Assembly: GCF_014192115.1 (NCBI RefSeq)
Contig: NZ_JACHXL010000001.1
Location: forward strand, 960,788 to 1,024,787
From: Psychrobacter luti
GTDB lineage: Bacteria; Pseudomonadota; Gammaproteobacteria; Pseudomonadales; Moraxellaceae
Direction: 5' to 3'
DNA: 64,000 nucleotides
The position numbers were made by a program, and so were the translations under genes. Every line of letters begins with the position of its first letter. Position 1 is the stretch's first letter. The notes below the pieces were generated by a model. The model was not told the DNA's origin and did no database searches. It saw only the letters and a program-made list of their open reading frames with translations. Shown piece by piece: positions 57,301 to 64,000 of this stretch.

Positions 57301-58122
57301 GGTCGCGACCATACTCATCTTGCCAAATCTAGCGAACATGAAAAAATCCGCTTTAAAGATATCGTCGCCCAGCCGCGTAAGATTATTTCAAGCCCAACGT
57401 GGTCAGGTATTGAGTCGGATCAGGTGAGTTATAACGCCGGTTATACCAACGTTCATGAGCTGATTCCTTGGCGCACCCTGACTGGTCGTCAGCAGTTTTA
57501 TCAAGACCATCCTTGGATGCAGGCGTTTGGCGAGCAAATGCAACAGTATCGTCCACCGATTGATACCAAGACCACTGAGCTGCTCAAAGACGCCAAGCCG
57601 AACGGTAACAAAGAGATTGTACTGAACTTCTTAACACCGCACCAAAAATGGGGCATCCACAGTACCTACTCTGAAAACTTGCTGATGTTGACCCTAAGCC
57701 GCGGTGGACCTTGTGTTTGGATGTCAGAAGTCGATGCGGCAAAAGCAGGTATCGTCGATAACGACTGGATTGAATTATTCAATGCTAACGGCGCCCTTAC
57801 CGCTCGTGCCATCGTCAGTCAGCGTGTCAAAGAAGGCATGACAATGATGTATCACGCTCAAGAAAAACTGGTCAACATCCCAGGTTCTGAGCAGACCGGT
57901 ACACGTGGCGGTATTCATAACTCAATGACTCGTACCATCTTGAAACCGACGCATATGATTGGTAGCTATGCCCAGCAATCTTATGGCTTTAACTACTATG
58001 GCACCGTGGGTTGTAACCGTGATGAGTTTGTGGTAATTCGTAAAATGTCAAAAATCGACTGGCTAGAAGATAAGCCAGATAACGAATTACCGCGTCCACT
58101 ACCAACCACCATTGAGGATTAA
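54364..58122 (+). CDS. narG: Respiratory nitrate reductase alpha subunit
   Basis: 1252 residues, the NarG length. The ligands of the FS0 [4Fe-4S] cluster are His50, Cys54, Cys58 and Cys93 (STHGVNCTGSCSWKIY and EPRGCPRG), the same spacing as in E. coli. SFYDWYCDLPPASP contains the Asp that coordinates molybdenum, and WGSNVPQTRTPDAHFF is part of the cofactor pocket. No twin-arginine export signal is present beyond the vestigial N-terminus, so the enzyme faces the cytoplasm. It reduces nitrate to nitrite on the bis-MGD cofactor. GAGGA supports the ATG. It leads the narGHJI operon. Confidence 0.98.
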   Translation: MSHLLDQFRFFKRKQGEFSDGHGETRDEARDWENVYRSRWQYDKVVRSTHGVNCTGSCSWKIYVKNGLVTWETQQTDYPETRPDLPNHEPRGCPRGASYSWYMYSANRVKYPKVRKPLLKLWREAKAQYPDPVDAWGSIVQDPIKAEQYKSKRGLGGFIRSTWAEVNEIIAASNVYTAKTFGPDRIVGFSPIPAMSMVSYAAGSRYLSLIGGVCLSFYDWYCDLPPASPMVWGEQTDVPESADWYNSDYIIAWGSNVPQTRTPDAHFFTEVRYKGTKTVSITPDYAEVSKLTDLWLNPKQGTDAAVAQAFCHVIIKEFYLKQPSDYFLDYAKRYTDLPVLVMLEGEEGARHAGRYLRASDLIDNLGQENNPEWKTIGLNSNGELVSPLGSIGYRWGEKGKWNLEQKNGTTGADIDLTLTLKDSNETCVVGFDYFGHVSHSHFTSVPGEAIQQKTVPCKTITLADGSTAIVATVFDLTVANLGVDNGVGGEHVTDDYNDETVPGTPAWQEVITGLSRERVIQVAHEFAENAHKTHGKSMIIIGAGMNHWYHLDMNYRGVINMLMLCGCIGKSGGGWAHYVGQEKLRPQTGWLPLAFALDWMRPPRHMAGTSFFYTHSSQWRHETISAHEILSPLVNKKFFPEHMLDYNIQAERAGWLPSAPQLNRNPLTIAAKAKDSGKDIEEYVVDSLEDGSLRFACESPDNPANFPRNMFIWRSNLLGSSGKGHEYMLKYFLGTKNGLLNEENAEGHLQPKEVDWVEKGPTGKLDLVVTLDFRMSSTCLYSDIVLPTATWYEKDDMNTSDMHPFIHPLTAATDPAWESKTDWEIYKGIAKSFSEVSKGHLGVETDVVTLPMQHDTPGELAQPFGGTDWKTAGEKPVPGKNCPMIMVVERDYPNTYKKFTSMGPALEKLGNGSKGLNWDMKTEVKQLGDLNHRVTDPGISEGRPSLNTAINASEMILMLAPETNGHVAVKGWAALSQFTGRDHTHLAKSSEHEKIRFKDIVAQPRKIISSPTWSGIESDQVSYNAGYTNVHELIPWRTLTGRQQFYQDHPWMQAFGEQMQQYRPPIDTKTTELLKDAKPNGNKEIVLNFLTPHQKWGIHSTYSENLLMLTLSRGGPCVWMSEVDAAKAGIVDNDWIELFNANGALTARAIVSQRVKEGMTMMYHAQEKLVNIPGSEQTGTRGGIHNSMTRTILKPTHMIGSYAQQSYGFNYYGTVGCNRDEFVVIRKMSKIDWLEDKPDNELPRPLPTTIED

Positions 58123-58241
58123 AGCATTTTCTTCTATTGAGAATATGTCGTTTTAAAAGAGTTTTTTAAAACGACATCTTTTAAACAACCTTAATGAAGA
58201 ATAAAGGCTGCTTTTTCTACTAATATTTGGAGCACAGATCC

Positions 58242-59780
58242 ATGAAAATTCGTTCGCAAGTCGGCATGGTGCTTAACCTTGATAAATGTATCGGTTGTCA
58301 TACCTGCTCAGTCACCTGTAAAAACGTCTGGACCAGCCGTGAAGGTATGGAATACGCGTGGTTTAACAACGTTGAGTCAAAGCCTGGTATCGGCTATCCC
58401 AAAGAATGGGAAAACCAAACCAAATGGAAAGGTGGTTGGATACGTAACGCCAACGGCACGATCAATCCACGCATCGGTGGTAAATTCCGAGTATTGGCTA
58501 ATATCTTTGCCAACCCTGACTTGCCAGAGATTGATGATTATTACGAACCATTTGATTTTGATTATCAGCATCTGCATACCGCGCCTATTAGTAACCATCA
58601 GCCTATCGCCCGTCCGCGTTCAGCCATCACTGGCAAGCGTATGCAAAAGATTGAATGGGGTCCTAACTGGGAAGAAATTCTAGGTACAGAGTTTGAAAAA
58701 CGTCGTAAAGATAAAAACTTTGACAATATTCAAGCGGATATCTACGGCGAGTACGAAAATACTTTCATGATGTATTTGCCGCGTCTATGCGAGCATTGCT
58801 TGAACCCAACTTGCGTAGCGGCTTGTCCTAGTGGTGCGATCTACAAGCGTGAAGAAGACGGTATTGTCTTGATTGATCAAGAAAAATGTCGCGGCTGGCG
58901 TATGTGTATCTCAGGCTGCCCGTATAAAAAGATTTACTACAACTGGAAGTCCGGCAAATCTGAAAAATGTATCTTCTGCTATCCACGCATTGAAGCTGGC
59001 TTGCCAACGGTTTGTTCAGAAACGTGCGTTGGTCGTATCCGCTATTTAGGTGTCTTGTTATATGACGCTGACAAAATCGCTGAAGCGGCTAGTACGCCTA
59101 ATGAAAAAGACATTTACCCTGCGCAATTGGATTTATTCTTGGATCCTAATGACCCTGTAGTTATTGCTCAAGCATTAAAAGACGGTGTCCCGCAGTCAGT
59201 GATTGATTCTGCGCAGCGCTCACCAGTCTATAAGCTTGCAGTTGATTGGAAGCTTGCCCTACCGCTACACCCTGAATATCGTACGCTACCAATGGTTTGG
59301 TATGTACCGCCATTATCACCGATTCAAAACGCGGCTGAAGCGGGCAAAGTTGGTATGGATGGTCTCATTCCAGATGTCGACAGCTTACGTATTCCGCTAC
59401 GTTATTTAGCCAATCTTTTGACCGCTGGTGATGAAGAGCCGGTTCGTCTGGCGCTAAAACGTCTGCTTGCGATGCGTAGCTACAAGCGTATGCAACTGGT
59501 CGAAAAACAAGAAGTACAAAGCATTTTAGATGATGTTGGCTTAACCAAGCTACAAGTTGAAGAGATGTATCGCTACTTAGCCATTGCCAACTACGAAGAC
59601 CGCTTTGTGATTCCAACGGCGCATCGTGAAGAGGCGTTAAGTGATGCTTTTGCTGAACGTAATGGTTGCGGATTTACCTTTGGCGAGGGCTGTTCAGGAC
59701 ATTCTGACAACAGTATGTTTGGACAACGTAAAGCCAATCGCCGCGATTTCATCGATACTGTCCAAAAGTGGGAGTCATAA
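58242..59780 (+). CDS. narH: Respiratory nitrate reductase beta subunit
   Basis: 512 residues from ATG 58242, with TTGGAG upstream; the TTG at 58227 is part of that site. The iron-sulfur motifs are CIGCHTCSVTCKNVW at residues 16-30, CEHCLNPTCVAACPSG, CRGWRMCISGCPYKK (Trp in place of a Cys, the [3Fe-4S] site) and CIFCYPRIEAGLPTVCSETC. NarH passes electrons from the haems of NarI to NarG. A gap of about 120 bp follows narG with no terminator. The stop codon is one base before the narJ ATG. Confidence 0.98.
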   Translation: MKIRSQVGMVLNLDKCIGCHTCSVTCKNVWTSREGMEYAWFNNVESKPGIGYPKEWENQTKWKGGWIRNANGTINPRIGGKFRVLANIFANPDLPEIDDYYEPFDFDYQHLHTAPISNHQPIARPRSAITGKRMQKIEWGPNWEEILGTEFEKRRKDKNFDNIQADIYGEYENTFMMYLPRLCEHCLNPTCVAACPSGAIYKREEDGIVLIDQEKCRGWRMCISGCPYKKIYYNWKSGKSEKCIFCYPRIEAGLPTVCSETCVGRIRYLGVLLYDADKIAEAASTPNEKDIYPAQLDLFLDPNDPVVIAQALKDGVPQSVIDSAQRSPVYKLAVDWKLALPLHPEYRTLPMVWYVPPLSPIQNAAEAGKVGMDGLIPDVDSLRIPLRYLANLLTAGDEEPVRLALKRLLAMRSYKRMQLVEKQEVQSILDDVGLTKLQVEEMYRYLAIANYEDRFVIPTAHREEALSDAFAERNGCGFTFGEGCSGHSDNSMFGQRKANRRDFIDTVQKWES

Positions 59781-59781
59781 G

Positions 59782-60627
59782 ATGCAAACTACTCAAGTTC
59801 ATACCGACAGCTCTGTTAGCGACTCTGTGATGCCATTAATTGGCGCTTCAGACTTAAAAATACTCAAAGTCCTAAGCTTACTTATCGATTATCCAAGCAA
59901 TGAGTTATTTTTAGGCGATACGCTTGCTGATTGCACAGAGATTGTTGCGAGATCAACCATCATCAGCCCAGAAGTACGTGCGCAAATCATTGACTTGATT
60001 GAAGATTTAATCGATACCGGCTCTCTTGAAGCGCAAGCACGCTATGACGGTCTGTTTGAGCGCGGTCGTTCTTTATCGCTGTGGTTGTTTGAACACGTGC
60101 ATGGCGAGTCGCGCGACCGTGGTCAAGCCATGGTCGATTTGATGGGTCAATATCAAGAAGCTGGCTTTGAAATTAGCGTTAAAGAGCTGCCTGATTATCT
60201 GCCTTTATATCTAGAGTTTTTAGCGTATCAAGCGACGGTTATCGACGATGATATTCAGATTCGTATGGATATCGCCGATGTCAGCCATATTATTGCCTTG
60301 CTCGCTGCCAGACTTGAGCACCGCGGCAGTATGTATAAAGGTTGCTTTAATGCACTATTGCAGATTGCTGGAAAGCCTTTAGACATAGTCGAAGAGTATC
60401 AAGAGAAAATCAGCAAAGAAAAGCCTGATGATAGCTTTGAGGCCTTAGATAAAGAATGGGAAGAGGAAGTAGTGACGTTTTTGGATGCACAGCAAGAAGA
60501 GCGCTGCTCCTCTCAAACCAGCACCCAAAATCTTGCTGCAAAAGCGGGTGTTAGAGCCAATCCAAATGCTGTCGATGCCCCTGTGCACTGGGTAGACTTT
60601 AAAACCAACCAGCCGGTTAAACCATAA
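59782..60627 (+). CDS. narJ: Nitrate reductase molybdenum cofactor assembly chaperone
   Basis: 281 residues from ATG 59782, one base after the narH stop; the frame is open back into narH but that part is a shadow. LKILKVLSLLIDYPSNELFLG, SLWLFEHVHGESRDRGQAMV and LPDYLPLYLEFLAY are NarJ hallmarks. NarJ binds the NarG N-terminus and allows cofactor insertion and membrane docking of NarGH. The C-terminal 60 residues are acidic, then Gln/Ser/Thr-rich, and extend beyond E. coli NarJ (236). Confidence 0.95.
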   Translation: MQTTQVHTDSSVSDSVMPLIGASDLKILKVLSLLIDYPSNELFLGDTLADCTEIVARSTIISPEVRAQIIDLIEDLIDTGSLEAQARYDGLFERGRSLSLWLFEHVHGESRDRGQAMVDLMGQYQEAGFEISVKELPDYLPLYLEFLAYQATVIDDDIQIRMDIADVSHIIALLAARLEHRGSMYKGCFNALLQIAGKPLDIVEEYQEKISKEKPDDSFEALDKEWEEEVVTFLDAQQEERCSSQTSTQNLAAKAGVRANPNAVDAPVHWVDFKTNQPVKP

Positions 60628-60641
60628 TAGGGAGAAAGGAC

Positions 60642-61367
60642 ATGAATATTGCAGATCCTAGTGTACAGTCTTTAGCCAACCTCAGTTGGCTGCAAATTTT
60701 CCTTTTTGGCGTTTATCCGTACATAGCATTGACTATCGCTATCATTGGTACTTGGGTACGTTTTGATTTATCTCAGTATTCATGGAAATCTGGTTCGACG
60801 CAAATGCTTAGAACCAAAAACATGCGCCTTGCCAGCAACTTATTTCACGTCGGTATTATCGTCGTATTGCTTGGACATTTATTTGGCATGTTGACGCCGC
60901 ATTTTCTTTATGACCGCTTTATCAGTGCTGGTCATAAGCAGATTTTAGCGGTGGTTGTCGGTGGTATCGCTGGGGTATTCTGTTGGTTTGGTCTGGCAAT
61001 GCTGATGTGGCGACGCTTTACCGATGACCGCATCTCAAACACTTCATCGTTCTCGGACAAACTGGTACTGGTGCTATTATTTATTCAGCTTAACTTAGGT
61101 CTTATTTCCATCTTTACCTCAGTGAAGCATTTAGATGGCTACACCATGATGAATTTGGCAGGCTGGGCACAAGACATCACTATCTTAAGACCTTGGCAGG
61201 CAGCGGCGCGTATCGAGCAAACTGACTTGATTTATCAGCTGCATATGGCACTCGGTATCACCCTGATTGCGATATTCCCATTCACACGCCTTATTCATAT
61301 TATCAGCGCGCCAGTCTGGTATTTCGGTCGCCGTTACCAGATTGTGAGAGAGAAACGTTCGCAATAG
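60642..61367 (+). CDS. narI: Respiratory nitrate reductase gamma subunit (cytochrome b)
   Basis: 241 residues, five membrane helices. The haem b ligands are the pairs FHVGIIVVLLGHLFGM and YQLHMALGITL/FTRLIHIIS, spaced as in E. coli NarI. It oxidises quinol at the periplasmic side and passes electrons to NarH. GGGAGAAAGG precedes the ATG. The last codons and the stop TAG fall in a 15-bp tandem repeat (61352-61411), so the C-terminus is probably slippery between strains. Confidence 0.96.
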   Translation: MNIADPSVQSLANLSWLQIFLFGVYPYIALTIAIIGTWVRFDLSQYSWKSGSTQMLRTKNMRLASNLFHVGIIVVLLGHLFGMLTPHFLYDRFISAGHKQILAVVVGGIAGVFCWFGLAMLMWRRFTDDRISNTSSFSDKLVLVLLFIQLNLGLISIFTSVKHLDGYTMMNLAGWAQDITILRPWQAAARIEQTDLIYQLHMALGITLIAIFPFTRLIHIISAPVWYFGRRYQIVREKRSQ

Positions 61368-61411
61368 AAACGTTGCCAATAGAAACGTTGCCAATAGAAA
61401 TAGGCACAATA
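61352..61411 (+). repeat. 15-bp tandem repeat, four copies, spanning the narI stop codon
   Basis: Units of GAAACGTTGCCAATA start at 61352, 61367, 61382 and 61397; the middle two are identical, the first has CGC for GCC, the last is diverged (GAAATAGGCACAATA). The unit is five codons long, and the TAG stop lies at each unit junction, so every added copy brings its own stop. Confidence 0.85.
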
Positions 61412-61447
61412 GTGATACAGCATTGATGTTTGGATGAAGTTACGATA

Positions 61448-61478
61448 CTATAAGATTCATTTTTAATGAATCTTATAG
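61448..61478. promoter_or_regulatory. NsrR-like operator upstream of hmp
   Basis: CTATAAGATTCATT and AATGAATCTTATAG are perfect 14-bp arms around TTT. The inner 23 bp (61452-61474) match 19 of 22 defined positions of the NsrR consensus as I recall it. It is 134 bp upstream of the hmp ATG; NsrR controls hmp in other gammaproteobacteria. Confidence 0.75.
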
Positions 61479-61611
61479 AAACCACTCAATTATTAGACGG
61501 CTAAATGCTTAATCCCAGCGCTTTTATAACGTCTAATAATGGTTGCCAGGTTCTTAAAAAGAATTTTAATCCCTAAACTTATCAATGTGAAATATCACTA
61601 AAGGATCTATC

Positions 61612-62793
61612 ATGGCGTCACCACAAACATTAGAAATCGTGAAAGCAACCGTACCTGTGCTCGAAGAACATGGGACCGCGATTACTACCGTATTTTATAA
61701 AAACATGTTCAACGAACATCCTGAACTGCTGGATATTTTTAACGAAACCAATCAAAAATTAGGCCGTCAGCAAACGGCACTGGCTATGACCGTTTTGGCA
61801 GCAGCCAAGCATTTGGAAAACTTAGCGACACTATTGCCGCAAGTTACCCAGATCAGCCATAAGCATCGTGCTTTGCAAATTTTGCCTGAGCACTATCCTA
61901 TCGTTGGTCATCATTTATTGGGTGCTATCAAAGAAGTACTGGGCGAAGCGGCGAACGATGACATCATCGATGCTTGGACAGAAGCCTATGATGAAATTGC
62001 CGATGTCTTTATTCAGTTAGAAAGAGGCATGTACGAGCAAGAGATGTGGGAAGGTTTTGCGCCGTTTACGATTACCGAAAAATCAGAAGCAGCGACTGAT
62101 ATTGCAGCCTTTACTGTCGTTCCTGCAAACGATGATATTGATTTAAACAAACTTAAACTGTCTGCCGGTCAATACATCACGGTTAAAACTGATCCAAAAG
62201 ACAGTGACCATATTGCCCTACGTCATTATTCTTTATATTCAGCACATAGCGACAAAGGCATTCAGTTTGCCGTTAGACGTGACAATCGCAATGAATATAA
62301 TGGTTTAGTGTCAAACTACTTACATGATCACTTAGACGTTGGCGATACGATTTTATTATCTGCCCCTGCCGGTGACTTTGAGCTCAACCAAGACTTGGTA
62401 CAACAAAACGAAATCCCATTGGTATTGGTCAGTGCAGGTGTCGGTGTCACCCCAATCCTATCGATGTTAGAGGCGCAAGTAGCGGCCAATCCACTACGCC
62501 CTATCGTTTGGGTTTATGCCTGTCAGAATAAAGAACATCATGCCTTTGAAAGCAAAGTTAATGAGTTGCTTGCCGCTGCCGAAATTGTAGAAAAGCACAT
62601 CTTCTACTTTGACTCTGGACAAATTTTAGATGAAGCGTGGCTCGCCAATTTACCGAAGCCTGCCGATATTTATGTCTGTGGCTCTATGATGTTTATGGAA
62701 AGTATCATTGATGGCTTAATGAATCTTGACCATGGCGTTGATAGCGTTCATTACGAACCCTTTGGTCCGAAGATGAGCCTAGAGCTGGCTTAA
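61612..62793 (+). CDS. hmp: Flavohaemoglobin (nitric oxide dioxygenase)
   Basis: 393 residues, the usual length. The globin domain (1-140) has FYKNMF with the distal Tyr near residue 29, the proximal His in SHKHRALQILPEHYPIVGHHLL, and Tyr/Glu of the relay (WTEAYDEIADVFI). The FAD domain has LRHYSLYS, and the NAD domain VSAGVGVTPILSMLE and YVCGSMMFM. It converts NO plus O2 to nitrate using NAD(P)H, and under anoxia slowly reduces NO. AAGGATCT precedes the ATG. It sits between narI and the parvulin gene. Confidence 0.96.
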   Translation: MASPQTLEIVKATVPVLEEHGTAITTVFYKNMFNEHPELLDIFNETNQKLGRQQTALAMTVLAAAKHLENLATLLPQVTQISHKHRALQILPEHYPIVGHHLLGAIKEVLGEAANDDIIDAWTEAYDEIADVFIQLERGMYEQEMWEGFAPFTITEKSEAATDIAAFTVVPANDDIDLNKLKLSAGQYITVKTDPKDSDHIALRHYSLYSAHSDKGIQFAVRRDNRNEYNGLVSNYLHDHLDVGDTILLSAPAGDFELNQDLVQQNEIPLVLVSAGVGVTPILSMLEAQVAANPLRPIVWVYACQNKEHHAFESKVNELLAAAEIVEKHIFYFDSGQILDEAWLANLPKPADIYVCGSMMFMESIIDGLMNLDHGVDSVHYEPFGPKMSLELA

Positions 62794-63115
62794 TATTATC
62801 AGTCTAACTAAGCGTTGAGCAAGATAGAAAATGCGCTCAATACTTGGTTAAAGATAATATAAAGTCACTTAGCAACAGCCATAGAGCCACCTTTAAATGC
62901 TTCATTAGCAGTAACATCATTTAAAGGCGGCTCTATTTTTTTATTCCGCTTTAACACTCGTTATCTTTAATGCAAATAGTTTTTAGTATAAATAATTTGT
63001 AACGCAAGTAGCTTTAGCACAAATATTTTTAATCGTCATACTCATATTAACTGTAGTTTAAGATTGACTGTATTTTAAAATTCCTATTACCAAAACCCTT
63101 AGTGGAGCAAAAGCC
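62794..63115. other. Intergenic region between hmp and the parvulin gene
   Basis: 320 bp with the hmp terminator. AT-rich DNA before the next gene probably contains its promoter, but no -35/-10 pair stands out. Confidence 0.45.
62881..62947 (+). terminator. Intrinsic terminator of hmp
   Basis: ATAGAGCC-CCTTTAAATG pairs with CATTTAAAGG-GGCTCTAT apart from one mismatch, around a loop of about 20 bases, followed by a T-run. Confidence 0.8.
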
Positions 63116-64000
63116 ATGACTGTCAGTACCTACAATCCAGCCGACCACACGACGACTAATAACGTCAATAACCATGTAAATAATAACGTTAGTAGTGACA
63201 CTCATATTGACCATGCTGCTCATGCCCCTACTGGTGCGGATAACACACACAGCGGTCATAATTGTGGCCATGACCACAGCCACGATCACCATCATCATAA
63301 CCATAGCCATGAGCACAACCATAGCCATGAGCACAACCATAGCCATGGTGATGATATCGTGCATCTGATGCCAACCTTGACGGATCTGCAAAAACCACAT
63401 TCTGATCAAGAGTTTATCGAAAAAGCGATGGCAGAAGAGCGTAGCAACCATAATAATCTGATTGCCTCTAGCCGTAATGAGCTGCCGTCAGTGACGGTTA
63501 ATGGCGTGATGATAGATAGAACCAATATCGCCCAAGAGCTACAGTATCATCCAGCGGAAAACAAAGAAGATGCGGTATATTTAGCGACACAAGCGCTGGT
63601 TGTGCGTGAATTACTTAGATTGGCAGTTTTAGATGAGCCAAGCCTTGGCGAGACTGCATGGGGAAACGACGAAGAACAAGCCATCTCGAGTCTGATAGAC
63701 AAAAACGTTGAAGCGACGATGCCAGATATGGCAACTTGTGAGCGCTATTATAATCAAAACATCACTGATTTTAAGACCGATCCTATTATGACCGTACGCC
63801 ATATTTTATTGGCATGCTTACCTGAAGATGGCGATGAGCGCTTAAAGCTTAAAAAGACCGCTTACGAATTAATTGAACAAATCAAAAACAATACCAATCC
63901 TGACGCCGAGTTTATTCAATTAGCACGCCAGCATTCAGCTTGCCCTTCAAAAGAGCAAGGTGGCGAACTGGGTGTTATTAGCAAAGGTCAAACCGTACAA
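63116..64000 (+). CDS. Parvulin-type peptidylprolyl isomerase with His-rich region (3' partial)
   Basis: The frame is open from ATG 63116 (GGAG upstream) to the right edge, 295 codons, so the gene is cut. Residues 34-80 are His-rich, with CGHDHSHDHHHHNHSHEH and repeats of NHSHEH. The C-terminal part reads VRHILLACLPED and CPSKEQGGELGVISKG, the PpiC/rotamase signature (RHIL, then GG-LG). SurA/NifM-like helical residues lie between. A PpiC-type gene follows narI in Pseudomonas aeruginosa (narGHJI, ppiC, moaA1), so this is the expected partner, displaced by hmp. It may help fold the nitrate reductase; the His-rich part probably binds metal. Confidence 0.85.
   Translation, partial: MTVSTYNPADHTTTNNVNNHVNNNVSSDTHIDHAAHAPTGADNTHSGHNCGHDHSHDHHHHNHSHEHNHSHEHNHSHGDDIVHLMPTLTDLQKPHSDQEFIEKAMAEERSNHNNLIASSRNELPSVTVNGVMIDRTNIAQELQYHPAENKEDAVYLATQALVVRELLRLAVLDEPSLGETAWGNDEEQAISSLIDKNVEATMPDMATCERYYNQNITDFKTDPIMTVRHILLACLPEDGDERLKLKKTAYELIEQIKNNTNPDAEFIQLARQHSACPSKEQGGELGVISKGQTVQ

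Noticed and set aside
58279..58683. 134-codon plus-strand frame within narH
   Set aside because: Entirely inside narH in another frame; narH has all its cysteine motifs.
63299..63352. CRISPR-like short repeats
   Set aside because: The units are contiguous 18-bp coding repeats (NHSHEH) without spacers.
63047..63451. Minus-strand 134-codon frame rich in Met/Val
   Set aside because: It is antisense to the His-rich repeat of the isomerase gene; the repeated MVMAMVV pattern is just the complement of CAT/CAC codons.

Overview
The window reads as chromosomal DNA of a gammaproteobacterium of the Moraxellaceae, most like Psychrobacter. This rests on moderate GC content with AT-rich intergenic regions, protein sequences typical of that group, and a housekeeping set (acnB, lipA, uvrB, recJ, dapD, queE, tRNA-Asn) mixed with a complete respiratory nitrate reduction locus. 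The taxonomic call comes from recognition, not from a database search. I see no insertion sequence, prophage or CRISPR array.

Layout. 1-5621: five co-directional genes (ATP-grasp, PRTase with TRSP domain, HAD phosphatase, StiP/PRTase-like with a PELOTA-like tail, HpcH/HpaI-type C-C lyase). They match the biosynthetic module associated with Ter (tellurite/stress) operons, predicted to make a nucleoside-like metabolite; the first gene is cut by the window edge. 5780-13783: alpha/beta hydrolase, enoyl-CoA hydratase/isomerase, PACE-type efflux protein, DUF805 protein, aconitase B, carboxymuconolactone decarboxylase-like protein and lipoyl synthase. 13926-17566: a TAXI-TRAP uptake operon (binding lipoprotein, DUF1850 protein, fused permease). 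18509-28867: small lipoprotein, PhoD-type phosphatase with an apparent frameshift in its Tat signal, unknown protein, HisC-like aminotransferase, UvrB, Dps, DUF2059 protein, CDF metal exporter and acyl-CoA thioesterase. 29227-38031: tRNA-Asn, lipase-like hydrolase, dapD, queE, a DMT transporter with two tandem TRIC-type channel genes, recJ and a DUF697-like protein.

38210-42882 is a metal (probably copper) response island. Two DUF305 proteins and a DUF411 protein diverge from a CusRS-like two-component system, with a near-perfect Cus-box palindrome in the shared promoter region.

43017-64000 is the nitrate/nitric oxide locus: quinol-dependent NO reductase, a CitE-like lyase, a YeaR-like DUF1971 cupin, narK1, narXL (minus strand), narK2, narGHJI, flavohaemoglobin hmp and a His-rich parvulin-type isomerase running off the right edge. 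NarK proteins move nitrate/nitrite, NarGHI reduces nitrate at the membrane, NarJ matures NarG, NarXL senses nitrate, and NorB plus Hmp remove the NO that forms. NsrR-like palindromes with one shared variant core lie upstream of both norB and hmp, suggesting one NO-responsive repressor controls both. No nitrite reductase gene is visible here, so the NO enzymes may serve detoxification rather than complete denitrification.

Many starts were moved from the longest open frame to an ATG with a Shine-Dalgarno sequence, and the reasons are given. Motif consensus sequences (NsrR, Fur, CusR, NarL) are from memory, and matches were counted by eye.
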